From Dokdonella_A sp963758365 (GTDB lineage: Bacteria > Pseudomonadota > Gammaproteobacteria > Xanthomonadales > Rhodanobacteraceae), in contig CAVWVB010000001.1 in assembly GCA_963758365.1 (NCBI GenBank), positions 2,604,001 to 2,668,000 on the forward strand: DNA of 64,000 nucleotides. The letters are read 5' to 3'. This document shows, one piece after another, positions 1-9,588 of this stretch. A model generated the notes under the pieces. The model made no database searches. It saw nothing but the letters and a program-made list of their open reading frames with translations, and was not told the DNA's origin. How positions within the stretch are numbered: position 1 is the stretch's first letter; every line of letters begins with the position of its first letter. The translations under genes were made by a program, and so were the position numbers.

Positions 1-1
1 G

Positions 2-838
2 ATCAATCGTGAACCTGACCTGCCGTGGCCACTGAGCTGGCGCGCGGTCATGCGCGTCTGGAACGGAATGTATTTCGACGAGGGCACGTACCGGCCGGAT
101 CCGCAGCATTCGGCCGAATGGAATCGTGGCGCCTATCTGGTCGATGGCGCCGGACACTGCGGCGCCTGCCACACCGAGAAGAACTTCGCCGGTGCCACGG
201 ACAAGGACAATCCGTTGCGCGGCGGCTTCGGCGAGAACGCGTTCGCGCCGAATCTCGCGGGCGGCGTGCGCGACGGGCTCGCGAACTGGAGCGTCGACGA
301 AGTCGCGCGGTTCCTGGCCACGGGCAGCAATCGCCACACGAGCGCAGCGGGACCGATGTCGGAAGTCGTCGAGCAATCCACGCAGTATCTGTCCAGGCAG
401 GACCTGCTCGCGATCGCCTCCTACCTGAAGGACCTGCCCGGCGAGCACCGGGACCCGAGCGCGGCGCGCGCGGTCATCGCGGGCGACGACGAGCGGATGC
501 GACGCGGCGCGGCGCTGTACATCGACCAGTGTGCCGGCTGCCACATGAGCGGCGGGACCGGCATCGCCGATGTGTTTCCCCCGCTCAAGACCAGTCCTTC
601 GGTGCAGGCCGAACATGCGGACACGCTGGTCGGCGTGGTCCTGAATGGTGCCCGCAAACCCGCGACATCGACCGATCGGACCGCCCTGGCGATGCCGCCA
701 TTCGGCACCAAGCTCGACGACGCGGAGATCGCGGACGTCGTCACCTATATCCGCAATGCGTGGGGCAATCGCGCCGACACGGTGTCGGCTCATGACGTGG
801 CCAACCTGCGCGAGAAGACCAGAAGCGCGGGCGGCTGA
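2..838 (+). CDS. Multihaem cytochrome c, C-terminal part (partial at window start)
   Basis: The reading frame is open from the first bases, so the start lies outside the window. Two c-type haem motifs are visible, CGACH (near base 158) and CAGCH (near base 530), each in a class I cytochrome c fold with downstream Met-containing segments. The stretch NRGAYLVDGAGHCGACH is typical of the membrane-anchored cytochrome subunit of periplasmic alcohol, gluconate or fructose dehydrogenases. Those subunits carry three haems, so one N-terminal haem is probably missing here. It should pass electrons from a periplasmic dehydrogenase to the quinone pool or an oxidase. It sits about 200 bases before the actA operon on the same strand. 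Its dehydrogenase partner is not in view. Confidence 0.85.
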   Translation: MNREPDLPWPLSWRAVMRVWNGMYFDEGTYRPDPQHSAEWNRGAYLVDGAGHCGACHTEKNFAGATDKDNPLRGGFGENAFAPNLAGGVRDGLANWSVDEVARFLATGSNRHTSAAGPMSEVVEQSTQYLSRQDLLAIASYLKDLPGEHRDPSAARAVIAGDDERMRRGAALYIDQCAGCHMSGGTGIADVFPPLKTSPSVQAEHADTLVGVVLNGARKPATSTDRTALAMPPFGTKLDDAEIADVVTYIRNAWGNRADTVSAHDVANLREKTRSAGG

Positions 839-1036
839 CGCGCGCATACCGACATGCAGGCAACGACACCGCCAGTGCGCGCGCCGCGTCCGATGCCATC
901 ATCGACGGCCACTGCGGGCGACTGCTGCGGCGCGCCGGTGCGCTGCGCAGCGAATGCAGGATCGACACTGCTCGCGGCCCGATGAGAAGCCCGCGTCCGG
1001 CCTTGCGTGGTTCGCGAGCGGTCGCAGGGTGAGCCG

Positions 1037-1684
1037 ATGGCGCAGATCTTCACGCCGCGGGCCGGACTCTACGCAAAGCTCATCGCGCTCGGGCTGCTGG
1101 TTGTCTTCACCTCGGCGCTGCTTGGCTGGCGCGCGCTGACCGCTTCGGCGCACGCGGTCGACGAACCCGTCGACCAGCCCGTGCCGTTCAGCCACAAGCA
1201 TCATGTCGGCGACGACGGCATCGATTGCCGCTACTGTCACAGTTCGGTCGAGACCGAGGCGAGCGCGGGCGTCCCGCCGATTTCGACCTGCATGACCTGC
1301 CATTCGCAGCTCTACACCGACCAGCAGGCGCTCGCGCCGATCGTGCAGAGCTGGGTGCGCGGCGTCGCGCTGCACTGGCAGCGCGTGCACGATCTGCCGG
1401 ATTTCGTCTACTTCAACCATTCGATCCACGTCGCCAAAGGTGTCGGCTGTGTCACCTGTCACGGCCGCATCGACCGCATGCCGTTGACCGCAAGCACGCA
1501 GCCGTTGTCGATGGCCTGGTGCCTGGACTGCCACCGCGCACCGGAGCGCCACCTGCGCCCGCGCGACCGCGTCTTCGCGATGGACTGGCAGGCGCACGAC
1601 CAGGGCACGCTCGGACGAGAGTTGCTTGGCAGCTACCACATCGACAAGCGCCGCCTCACGGATTGCTCGATATGCCACCGCTGA
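1037..1684 (+). CDS. actA: ActA, pentahaem cytochrome c subunit of alternative complex III
   Basis: 215 residues with a single membrane segment (about residues 12-30) and five CXXCH motifs at about 64 (CRYCH), 85 (CMTCH), 138 (CVTCH), 162 (CLDCH) and 210 (CSICH). Five haems, an N-terminal anchor and the position before an actB-type gene are diagnostic of ActA, which carries electrons from menaquinol or ubiquinol oxidation to the monohaem subunit or the oxidase. The ATG at 1037 is preferred over 1007 because AGGGTGAG lies just upstream and the anchor then starts near residue 12. The 3' end overlaps actB by 13 bases. First gene of a long coupled operon. Confidence 0.93.
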   Translation: MAQIFTPRAGLYAKLIALGLLVVFTSALLGWRALTASAHAVDEPVDQPVPFSHKHHVGDDGIDCRYCHSSVETEASAGVPPISTCMTCHSQLYTDQQALAPIVQSWVRGVALHWQRVHDLPDFVYFNHSIHVAKGVGCVTCHGRIDRMPLTASTQPLSMAWCLDCHRAPERHLRPRDRVFAMDWQAHDQGTLGRELLGSYHIDKRRLTDCSICHR

Positions 1685-4662
1685 CGACGCCGCACGGATT
1701 GCCCGCATTGCGCGCGCGCCTCGCGCACGCGCGCGGGCCGCAGTACTGGCGCGCGCTCGAGGACATCGCGACTGAACCCGGATTCCGGCAACACGTCGAC
1801 GAACTGTTCCCGCAACTCGCGCAACTGGAACCCGCGCTGGACCGGCGCGGCTTCCTGAGACTGCTCGGTGCGTCGCTCGCACTGGCCGGCCTGGGCGCAT
1901 GCAGCGGGCCGCCGCCGGAACAGATCGTGCCGTGGGTGCGCCAGCCCGAGGGCATGCCGCAGTCGCTTGCGCAGTTCTATGCCACGACCTTGCGGCGGGG
2001 CGGCGATGTCGCGGGCGTGCTCGTGGAAACCCACCAGGGCCGGCCGACCAAGATCGAGGGCAATCCCGCGCATCCGGCCAGCCTCGGCGGCAGCGACGCG
2101 CTCGGTCAGGCGGCGGTGCTCGAACTATGGGATCCGGATCGGTCGCAGGCGCCGATGCGGCGCGGCGTCGAGGCATCGTGGGACGCGTTTGCCGCGCAGG
2201 TGATGACGATCCGGCGCCGCTTCGATCGAGATGGCGCCGGGCTGCACGTACTCGGCGGGCGCATCGCTTCGCCGACGCTGGCCGCGCAGCGTGCGCAGCT
2301 GCTGCGGCGTTATCCGGGCGCGCAGTGGCACGTGTACGAGGCCATCGACGACGACAACGCGCTGCAGGGCGCACGAGTCGCGTTCGGTGCACCCGTGCGG
2401 TTGCGCCACCACTTCGACCGCGCCGCGGTGATCGTGTCGCTCGAGGCCGATTTCCTCGCCGGCATGCCGGGGCATCTGCGCTACGCGCACGACTTCATGC
2501 AGCGGCGGCGGGCCGACGCCGCGCGCGCAACGCCGCGCGAGTCCGCGATGAGCCGCCTCTACGCGATCGAGGCGACGCCGTCGCTGACCGGCGCCAGGGC
2601 CGACCATGCGTGGCCGCTGGCGTCGGCGCGGATCGAGGCATTCGTGCGCGAACTGGCGGTCGCGCTGGGTCTCGGCGCAGCCGGCACGCCCGGTGCCGCG
2701 AGCGGCATCGCGCCGCGACGTGTGCAAGCACTGGCCGACGATCTCGCCGCGCATCGCGGTGCCTCGCTGCTGCTCGCCGGTCCGTCGCAGCCGCCGGCCG
2801 TGCACGCGCTCGTGCATGCGCTCAATGGCGCGCTCGGCAACGGCGGGCACAGCGTCGAGTATTTCGATTCGCCCGAGCCGCTCGAATCCTCGCAAGACGC
2901 GCTGCACACGCTGCTCGCGGCGATGCAGGCGGACGCGGTCGACACGCTGCTGGTCCTCGACGGCAATCCCGCCTATGCGACCCCGCGCGCACTTGGCTTC
3001 GCCGAATTGCTCGCACGCGTGCCGCGCAGCATCCACCTCGGTCTCTATCACGACGAGACCGCACGGTGCTGCAGCTGGCACCTGCCGCGCGCGCATGCGC
3101 TGGAAGCCTGGTCGGATCTGCGCGCGTTCGACGGTACCGCGAGCATCGTGCAGCCGGTGATCGCGCCGTTGTATCGCGGACGTTCCAGCCACGAAGTGCT
3201 GGCCCAGCTCCTCGGCGCCACGGTCAGCGACGGCCTCGGCATCGTACGCGCGACCTGGCGCGACCGGCTCGACGACGCGGCATGGCAGCGCAGCCTGCGC
3301 GAAGGCGTGATCGCCGGCAGTGCGCCGCCGGCGCGCGCGTTGGCCGCGATCAGGCGGCCCGTTGCGGCACCCGCCGGCGCCGCGGTCGCGCGCGACGACG
3401 ATCTGGAACTCGTGTTCCGCGCCGATCCGACGGTCTGGGACGGCCGCTATGCCAACAGCGGCTGGCTGCAGGAACTGCCCAAGCCGCTGACCCGCATCAC
3501 CTGGAGCAACGCCGCGCTGATCAGCCCTGCGCTGGCCGCCCGCCACGGCCTGCGCAATGGCGACACCGTGCGGCTGGCCGCGGGCGCGGAACACGTCGAG
3601 GCACCGGTCTGGATCATGCCCGGACAAGCCGAGCGCAGCGTCACCCTCGCGTTGGGTTACGGACGCCGCCGCGCCGGCCACGTCGGCGACGGTCTCGGTT
3701 TCGATGCCTACGCGCTGCGCAGCGCGGCGTCGCCGTGGCGCGTCGATCGCGCGACCCTGCGGCCCGATGGCAACCATGTCGAGCTCGCGGTCACGCAGCA
3801 TCATCATTCGATGCAGGGGCGCGCGCCGGTGCGCGCGGCGACTCTCGCGCAGTTCGTTGCCGATCCGCGTTTCGCGCAACCGGACCAGCCGGCACCGCCG
3901 AGCCTGTATCCGCAACGCCGTGGATCCGAACATCACGCGGGCGAATACGCCTGGGGCATGAGCATCGACCTCGCCGCGTGCATCGGATGCAACGCCTGCA
4001 CCGTCGCCTGCCAGGCCGAGAACAATATTCCGGTGGTCGGCGCCGAAGAAGTCGCACGCGGCCGCGAAATGCACTGGATTCGCGTGGACCGCTACTACGA
4101 AGGTGATCCGGCCGCGCCACGCACCTGCCATCAGCCGGTGCCCTGCATGCACTGCGAGCACGCGCCGTGCGAGGTGGTGTGTCCGGTCGGCGCGACCGTA
4201 CACGACTCGGAAGGCCTGAACCTGCAGATCTACAACCGCTGCGTCGGCACGCGTTTCTGCTCCAACAACTGTCCCTACAAGGTGCGCCGCTTCAACTTCC
4301 TGCAGTACGCCGATCTCGAGACCGAATCGCTCAAGGCGCAGCGCAATCCGGATGTCACCGTGCGCAATCGCGGCGTGATGGAGAAGTGCACCTATTGCAT
4401 CCAGCGCATCGAGACCGCGCACATCGCGGCCGACCGCGAGAACCGTCGCATCGCCGATGGCGAAATCGTCAGTGCCTGTCAGGGTGCGTGTCCGACCCGC
4501 GCGATCACGTTCGGCAATATCGCCGATCCGGACAGCGCGGTCAGTCGGGAAAAGGCGTCGCCGCGCAACTATGCGCTGCTGGAAGAGCTCAACACGCGGC
4601 CGCGCACGACCTACCTGGCCGGATTGCGCAATCCGAATCCGGCGCTCGGGGAAGATCCGTGA
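1672..4662 (+). CDS. actB: ActB, molybdopterin-like/iron-sulfur fusion subunit of alternative complex III
   Basis: 996 residues. The N-terminal two thirds resemble a molybdopterin oxidoreductase without evidence of a cofactor site. The last third is a ferredoxin-like electron transfer module with Cys groups at about 770 (CIGCNAC), 825 (CMHCEHAPC), 857 (CVGTRFCSNNC), 906 (CTYC) and 936 (CQGAC), enough for several Fe-S clusters. Residues 58-77 look like a Tat-type export signal (RRGFLRLLGASLALAGLGAC). This B1-B2 fusion is the usual ActB arrangement. The start at 1672 was chosen because the frame stays open upstream only through actA, and this ATG is followed by the family-like N-terminus ending in the Tat signal. 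The stop overlaps the actC GTG start. Confidence 0.93.
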   Translation: MPPLTTPHGLPALRARLAHARGPQYWRALEDIATEPGFRQHVDELFPQLAQLEPALDRRGFLRLLGASLALAGLGACSGPPPEQIVPWVRQPEGMPQSLAQFYATTLRRGGDVAGVLVETHQGRPTKIEGNPAHPASLGGSDALGQAAVLELWDPDRSQAPMRRGVEASWDAFAAQVMTIRRRFDRDGAGLHVLGGRIASPTLAAQRAQLLRRYPGAQWHVYEAIDDDNALQGARVAFGAPVRLRHHFDRAAVIVSLEADFLAGMPGHLRYAHDFMQRRRADAARATPRESAMSRLYAIEATPSLTGARADHAWPLASARIEAFVRELAVALGLGAAGTPGAASGIAPRRVQALADDLAAHRGASLLLAGPSQPPAVHALVHALNGALGNGGHSVEYFDSPEPLESSQDALHTLLAAMQADAVDTLLVLDGNPAYATPRALGFAELLARVPRSIHLGLYHDETARCCSWHLPRAHALEAWSDLRAFDGTASIVQPVIAPLYRGRSSHEVLAQLLGATVSDGLGIVRATWRDRLDDAAWQRSLREGVIAGSAPPARALAAIRRPVAAPAGAAVARDDDLELVFRADPTVWDGRYANSGWLQELPKPLTRITWSNAALISPALAARHGLRNGDTVRLAAGAEHVEAPVWIMPGQAERSVTLALGYGRRRAGHVGDGLGFDAYALRSAASPWRVDRATLRPDGNHVELAVTQHHHSMQGRAPVRAATLAQFVADPRFAQPDQPAPPSLYPQRRGSEHHAGEYAWGMSIDLAACIGCNACTVACQAENNIPVVGAEEVARGREMHWIRVDRYYEGDPAAPRTCHQPVPCMHCEHAPCEVVCPVGATVHDSEGLNLQIYNRCVGTRFCSNNCPYKVRRFNFLQYADLETESLKAQRNPDVTVRNRGVMEKCTYCIQRIETAHIAADRENRRIADGEIVSACQGACPTRAITFGNIADPDSAVSREKASPRNYALLEELNTRPRTTYLAGLRNPNPALGEDP

Positions 4663-6014
4663 GCACGCATGCTGCAAACGAGCCCGTGGTCCGTGGGCAA
4701 CCCGGCATCGGCGGCGTCACCGACCGCATCAGCGACCTCGTGCTCGAGCGACCGCGCACGCAGCTGGCGCTGCTGTCCTTCGCGGTCGCGCTGGCGCTGA
4801 CCGTCCTGCTCGCGGTCGGCATTGCCTGGCTGCTGTACAGGGGTGTCGGCATCTGGGGCATCGACATCCCGGTGGCATGGGCGTTCGCGATCGCCAACTA
4901 TGTCTGGTGGATCGGCATCGGCATGGCCGGCACGTTCATTTCCGCGGCGCTGTATCTGACTCGGCAACCGTGGCGCACCGCGCTGAATCGGTATGCCGAG
5001 GCGATGACCGTGTTTGCGGTGTCGGTGTCGGGCATCTTCCCGATCCTGCATCTGGGCCGGCCCTGGTTCTTCTACTGGCTGGCGCCGTATCCGAACCGGA
5101 TGGACCTGTGGCCGCAGTGGCGCAGTTCGCTGCTCTGGGATTTCTTCGCGATCGTGGCCTATCTGATCGTGTCGATCCTGTATTTCTATGTCGGCCTGCT
5201 GCCCGACCTCGCGACCTTGCGCGATCGCGCGAGGACCCGCCGCAAGCAGGTGTTCTACGGCCTGCTCGCGCTGGGCTGGCGCGGCGAGGCGCGCCACTGG
5301 CAGCGCTTCGAGACGCTCTCTCTGCTGCTGGCCGGCCTCGCGGTGCCGCTCGTGTTCTCGGTGCACAGCATGGTCGCGCTGGATTTCTCCGAGGGCCTGG
5401 TTCCGGGCTGGCACTCGACGATCTTTCCGCCGTTCTTCGTAGCCGGCGCGCTGTTCTCGGGATTCGCGATGGTGCTCGTGCTGGGGATACCGATGCGAAG
5501 GCTGTTCGGGCTGACCGACCTGATCACCGAACGTCATCTGGACAATCTCGCGAAGATGACGCTCGCGGTGGGCATGGTGGTCGCGTACAGCTATGCCGCC
5601 GAAATATTCACCGCTTTCTACGGCGGCGACCGCTACGAAATCGCGTTGACGATGAACCGTTTCACCGGCGCCTATGCATGGGTGTTCTGGACCACGATCC
5701 TGTGCAACGCGGGTTCGATCCAGGCATTGTGGTTCGCGCGTGTGCGGGCCAGCCATGCGGCACTGTTCGCAATCGGCCTGCTGGTCGTGGTCGGGATGTG
5801 GTTCGAGCGCTTCATGCTGATCGTGACCAGCCTCTATCGGGACTTCCTGCCTTCGAGCGGGGGCATGTTCTATCCGACGTTCTGGGACATCGCGATCCTC
5901 GCCGGTTCGATCGGCCTGTTCGCACTGCTGTTTCTGCTGTTCGCGCGCTTGCTGCCGGTGATTCCGATGTTCGAGCTGCGCAAGCTGCTCGCGCGCCGCG
6001 AGGCCTCCGCATGA
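4659..6014 (+). CDS. actC: ActC, NrfD-like integral membrane subunit of alternative complex III
   Basis: 451 residues, polytopic with about ten hydrophobic helices, the first near residue 35. NrfD/PsrC family proteins form the quinol-binding membrane core of alternative complex III. The start is a GTG whose last two bases are shared with the actB stop (GTGA, 4659-4662). It is in frame with the conserved TDRISDLVLERP N-terminus and needs no other upstream initiator. Its stop overlaps the ATG of actD (ATGA, 6011-6014), so it appears translationally coupled on both sides. Confidence 0.92.
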   Translation: MSTHAANEPVVRGQPGIGGVTDRISDLVLERPRTQLALLSFAVALALTVLLAVGIAWLLYRGVGIWGIDIPVAWAFAIANYVWWIGIGMAGTFISAALYLTRQPWRTALNRYAEAMTVFAVSVSGIFPILHLGRPWFFYWLAPYPNRMDLWPQWRSSLLWDFFAIVAYLIVSILYFYVGLLPDLATLRDRARTRRKQVFYGLLALGWRGEARHWQRFETLSLLLAGLAVPLVFSVHSMVALDFSEGLVPGWHSTIFPPFFVAGALFSGFAMVLVLGIPMRRLFGLTDLITERHLDNLAKMTLAVGMVVAYSYAAEIFTAFYGGDRYEIALTMNRFTGAYAWVFWTTILCNAGSIQALWFARVRASHAALFAIGLLVVVGMWFERFMLIVTSLYRDFLPSSGGMFYPTFWDIAILAGSIGLFALLFLLFARLLPVIPMFELRKLLARREASA

Positions 6015-6559
6015 ACGCGCCGCAATGCCACGGCCTGCTCGCCGAGTTCGCAAGCGAGGACGCGTTGCTCGCGGCGGTGCGCGGACTGCGCGCGCAGGGC
6101 TACGCGCGCCTGGAGGCCTACACGCCGTACGCGATCGAGGGTCTGGTCGACGCGCTGGGAGCGCAGCGCGCTCCGCTCCGCTCGCGGCTCGCATTCTGGG
6201 TGCTGCTCGGCGGACTGTGCGGCGGTCTGGGCATGCTCGCACTGCAGTACTACGCCGCAGCTGTCGCCTATCCGATCAACGTCGGAGGCCGTCCCGACGC
6301 AAGCTGGCCCGCGTTCCTGCCGGCCGCGCTCGAGATGACCATCCTGTTCGCGGCAGTCTTCGGCGTGCTCGCGATGCTGCTCGCCAATGGCTTGCCGCGC
6401 CTGCACCACCCGCTGTTCGCGGTGCAACGCTTCGAACGCGCGAGCCGCGACGGACTGTTCGTCCTGGTACGCGCGGACGATGCGACGTTCGATCGCGCAC
6501 GCACGCCGCGCGATCTGGGCGCACTCGACGCGTTGCATGTCGACGAGGTGCCCGCATGA
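6011..6559 (+). CDS. actD: ActD, small membrane subunit of alternative complex III (DUF3341)
   Basis: 182 residues with two membrane helices (about 61-82 and 105-126) between a soluble N-terminal domain (EFASEDALLAAVRGLRAQGY) and a soluble C-terminal segment. Size, two-helix topology and gene position match the ActD/DUF3341 subunit, whose exact role in the complex is structural. ATG overlaps the actC stop and the stop overlaps the actE start. Confidence 0.9.
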   Translation: MNAPQCHGLLAEFASEDALLAAVRGLRAQGYARLEAYTPYAIEGLVDALGAQRAPLRSRLAFWVLLGGLCGGLGMLALQYYAAAVAYPINVGGRPDASWPAFLPAALEMTILFAAVFGVLAMLLANGLPRLHHPLFAVQRFERASRDGLFVLVRADDATFDRARTPRDLGALDALHVDEVPA

Positions 6560-7248
6560 GCGTACTGCGCGCACTCGGACTGGCATGCCTCATGCTGACC
6601 TCGACGGGCTGCGAGCGCGCCATGCACGACATGTACGAGCAGCCCCGATACGACGCGAACGCGCCGAGCGCGCTGTTCGCCGACGGCAGCAGCGCGCGCA
6701 CGCCGCCTGCGGGCAGCCTGCCGATCGCGGCAGGCGCGAACGCCGACAGCTCCGGCGGCCGCCGCGGCCATCTGCAGCCTCTCGCGGCCGCGGGTCGGGC
6801 ACTGCCGCTGGACGATGCGGGCAATCCGCTCGCAACGAGCGCCGATACGCGCGCCTCCGCCCCGCCGCTCGCCGATCCGTTGCCGATCACGCCCGCACGC
6901 CTGCAGCGTGGCCGCGAGCGCTTCGACATCTACTGCGCGCCCTGCCACGGCCGCGGCGGCGATGGCGCGGGCATGATCGCGCAGCGCGGCTTTCCCGCGC
7001 CGCCGAGCTATCACACGCCGCGCCTGCGCAACGCGGCGGACGCACACTTCTACCGTGTGATCAGCAACGGCTACGGGATCATGTACCCGTATGCCGACCG
7101 CATTGCGCCCGACGATCGCTGGGCGATCGTCGCCTACATCCGCGCGCTGCAGCTGAGCGCGCACGCGAGGCGCGACGAACTGCAGCCGCAGGACCTGCAG
7201 GCGCTGGCCGCCGCGGCTGCACAGACGCGGACCCGGGTGCAGCGATGA
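6556..7248 (+). CDS. actE: ActE, monohaem cytochrome c lipoprotein of alternative complex III
   Basis: 230 residues. The N-terminus has a lipoprotein signal with lipobox STGC (Cys 19), followed by a low-complexity Ala/Gly/Ser linker. One haem motif CAPCH follows, with GIMYPYADRI downstream supplying the probable Met ligand. Known ActE is a monohaem c-type lipoprotein that can hand electrons to the oxidase. ATGA overlaps at both ends. Confidence 0.92.
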   Translation: MSVLRALGLACLMLTSTGCERAMHDMYEQPRYDANAPSALFADGSSARTPPAGSLPIAAGANADSSGGRRGHLQPLAAAGRALPLDDAGNPLATSADTRASAPPLADPLPITPARLQRGRERFDIYCAPCHGRGGDGAGMIAQRGFPAPPSYHTPRLRNAADAHFYRVISNGYGIMYPYADRIAPDDRWAIVAYIRALQLSAHARRDELQPQDLQALAAAAAQTRTRVQR

Positions 7249-8366
7249 GCCCGCGTCGCGCACGCCCTCTGCGCCTCGTCGGCATCGCCGCGGTGATCGC
7301 GCTGGCGGGCTGCGCGATTGCGGGCCTGCAGTCACCGCGACAGGCGCTGCTCGCGTACCTGACCGCGTACGTGTTCGTGCTCGCGCCGGTGCTCGGCAGC
7401 GTGGCAATGCTGTTCGTGCATGCACTGACCGGCGGGCGCTGGGGTTTCGACCTGCGGCCGGCCCTGCTCGCGGCAACGCGCGTGCTGCCGTTGCTCGCGG
7501 TGCTGCTGCTGCCGATCCTGCTCGCTGCGCCATGGCTGTATCCCTGGGCCACTGCGCAGGCCGCATCGGATCCGGCGCTGGCGCCGCAGCACTGGTATCT
7601 CAACCTGCCGTTTTTCCGGTTGCGCGCGGTGCTCTGCTTCGCGCTCTGGCTGTGGCTCGCGCACGGCCTGCGTCGGCGCCTGCCCGATCCGGACCGCGAC
7701 GAACTGCCGGGCGGTTTCGCGGCCGCCGGGCTCATCGTCTATGCACTGACCGTAACCGTCGCGGCAGTCGACTGGATCATGTCGCTGCTGCCGCAGTGGC
7801 ATTCCTCGATCTTCGGACTCACCATCGCGACTGGCCAGCTGCTCGCCGCGACGGCACTGGCGGTCGCGTGCGCGAACCGCGATGACGCTGCCGGGCTGTC
7901 ACCGTCGCGACGACGCGACCTTGGCAGCCTGCTGATGGTCCTCGTGCTTGCGTGGGGCTACCTCGCATTCATGGACTTCCTCACCGCCTGGATCGCCGAC
8001 CTGCCCGCGGAAACCGCGTGGTATCTGCCGCGGCTCGGTGCCGGCTGGCGCTGGCTCGGCGCCGCGCTCGTCGTGCTGCATCTGCTGCTGCCGTTCGCGG
8101 TGCTGCTCTCGCGGCGCGCGAAACAGCATCGCCAGGCGCTGCGCGGCATCGCCCTCGTGCTGCTGTCGGCACAGGCGGTGTTCGCGCTGTGGCTGGTGCT
8201 GCCGGGTGAAACGCGGCCATCCGTGCTGCTGTTCGCGACGCTGCCTGCGGCCTGGATCGGAGTCGGCGGATCGTGCTGGCTCGTGTTCGCGATCCGTCTT
8301 GCGCGATCGCGACCGGCCGCTGGGCGGAACGCGGCAGCGCCGCGCAGCACAGGAGCGTCGGCATGA
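7245..8366 (+). CDS. actF: ActF, second quinol:cytochrome c oxidoreductase membrane subunit
   Basis: 373 residues with about ten hydrophobic segments. It has the ActF-like pattern of paired helices with HWYLNLPFFRLRAV and VDWIMSLLPQWHSSIFG, motifs shared with ActC/NrfD-related subunits. ActF lies beside ActC in the membrane and is thought to help couple quinol oxidation to ion translocation. It starts at the ATG overlapping the actE stop and ends in the ATG of the next gene. Confidence 0.9.
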   Translation: MSPRRARPLRLVGIAAVIALAGCAIAGLQSPRQALLAYLTAYVFVLAPVLGSVAMLFVHALTGGRWGFDLRPALLAATRVLPLLAVLLLPILLAAPWLYPWATAQAASDPALAPQHWYLNLPFFRLRAVLCFALWLWLAHGLRRRLPDPDRDELPGGFAAAGLIVYALTVTVAAVDWIMSLLPQWHSSIFGLTIATGQLLAATALAVACANRDDAAGLSPSRRRDLGSLLMVLVLAWGYLAFMDFLTAWIADLPAETAWYLPRLGAGWRWLGAALVVLHLLLPFAVLLSRRAKQHRQALRGIALVLLSAQAVFALWLVLPGETRPSVLLFATLPAAWIGVGGSCWLVFAIRLARSRPAAGRNAAAPRSTGASA

Positions 8367-8797
8367 ACGAGCGTGATGCGCACGAAACCTACGCGGTCGC
8401 CGCGCGCCGGCTGCACTGGATCGCCCTGATCCTGCTCGGCAGTCTGGTCGCGATCGTGCTCGCGATGTACCTGCTCGCGAGGCCGTTGATGCACGCGGTC
8501 GCGCAGCAGCGATCCTCGCCGTTGCCACCTTTGCCGCGCCTGCAGCCGCATCCGGCGCGCGACCTCGCTGCGCTGCGCGCGCACGAGCAGGCCCTGCTCG
8601 ACGGCTATGCGTGGATCGACCGCGATGCGGGCATCGCGCGCATACCGATCGAACGCGCGATGGCGCTGCTCGCGATGCGCGCGTCCGGATCCCCGGCGGC
8701 GCCGGCACGCACTGGGTCTGGCGCATCGAAACCGTCCGCTGCGGCGTCCGCGCGGCCACACGTGGCGCGCGGCGCGGCCGCGGAGCCGCCGCGATGA
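8363..8797 (+). CDS. Conserved small membrane-anchored protein of act-cox clusters, function unknown
   Basis: 144 residues. One membrane helix (about 19-41) is followed by a Pro-rich linker and a short conserved-looking block (LLDGYAWIDRDAGIARIPIERAM, split by me at no known domain border), then a low-complexity Ala/Ser/Arg tail. From memory, similar short proteins with the GYAWID...RIPI block sit between actF and sco in other alternative complex III clusters, so a role in assembly or in linking the complex to the oxidase is an inference. ATGA overlaps on both sides argue that it is a real operon member. Confidence 0.7.
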   Translation: MNERDAHETYAVAARRLHWIALILLGSLVAIVLAMYLLARPLMHAVAQQRSSPLPPLPRLQPHPARDLAALRAHEQALLDGYAWIDRDAGIARIPIERAMALLAMRASGSPAAPARTGSGASKPSAAASARPHVARGAAAEPPR

Positions 8798-9588
8798 TCC
8801 GGCGCGCGCTGCCGCTGTGGCTGCTGATCGCCGCGTGCGCTCCGGCGCTCGTCGCGGCGCCGCGATTGCAGCGCCCGCCCGATCTCGAGCAGCGCGTCGG
8901 CTGGGCCCAGCGTCTCGGCGCGCAGGTCCCGACCGATCTGCATTTCCGGGACTCCGACGGCCACGAGATCCGCCTCGATTCGATCGCACGCGACAAGCCG
9001 CTGCTGCTCATGCTGGGCTACTACCGCTGTCCGCACCTGTGCGATGTGGATCTGAACGGACTGGCGGTCGCCGCGGGCAGGCTGCGCCTGCACGCGGGCA
9101 GCGACTACGCGATCGCGTTCGTCAGCATCGATCCGCACGAAACGCCCGCCAATGCCGCGAATGCCGCGCACCGGCTCGCGAGCGCGCATCCAGACGCCGG
9201 CATCGGCCGCTGGCACCTGCTCACGGGCGACAGCGCGTCGATCCGGGCGCTGGCCGACGCGGTCGGATTCCGTTTCTTCCATGACGCACGCAACGACGAA
9301 TACGCACATCCCGCGGGCGCGGTCGTGTTGACTGGCCATGGCCGGATCGCGCAGTACTTCTTCGGCGTCGCGTTTGCGCCCGCTGCGTTGCGCCTGGCCC
9401 TGGTCGATGCTTCACGCGGGCGGCTGGGCAGCCTGATCGACCAGCTGGTTCTGCTCTGCTGCGGCTATGATCCGGCCAGCGGACGCTACAGCCTGCTGAT
9501 CGGACGCACGATGATGGTGTTCGGTGTCGGCTTCGCGCTCGCGCTCGCCTCGCTGCTGCTGCTGGCGTCGCGAAGGAATGCGGCATGA
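8794..9588 (+). CDS. SCO1/SenC/PrrC-family copper chaperone for the oxidase
   Basis: 264 residues. An N-terminal signal (about 1-22), a thioredoxin-like domain with the copper-binding CPHLC motif near residue 79 and a conserved downstream His in EYAHPAGAVV, then a C-terminal membrane helix (LIGRTMMVFGVGFALALASL). SCO proteins deliver copper to the CuA site of oxidase subunit II. Its location directly before coxB, with stop and start overlapping, fits that role. The C-terminal rather than N-terminal anchor is a variant seen in some act-cox SCO proteins. Confidence 0.9.
   Translation: MIRRALPLWLLIAACAPALVAAPRLQRPPDLEQRVGWAQRLGAQVPTDLHFRDSDGHEIRLDSIARDKPLLLMLGYYRCPHLCDVDLNGLAVAAGRLRLHAGSDYAIAFVSIDPHETPANAANAAHRLASAHPDAGIGRWHLLTGDSASIRALADAVGFRFFHDARNDEYAHPAGAVVLTGHGRIAQYFFGVAFAPAALRLALVDASRGRLGSLIDQLVLLCCGYDPASGRYSLLIGRTMMVFGVGFALALASLLLLASRRNAA

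Noticed and set aside
1225..1671. Upstream extension of actB
   Set aside because: It runs through actA in another frame; the family-like N-terminus begins at 1672.
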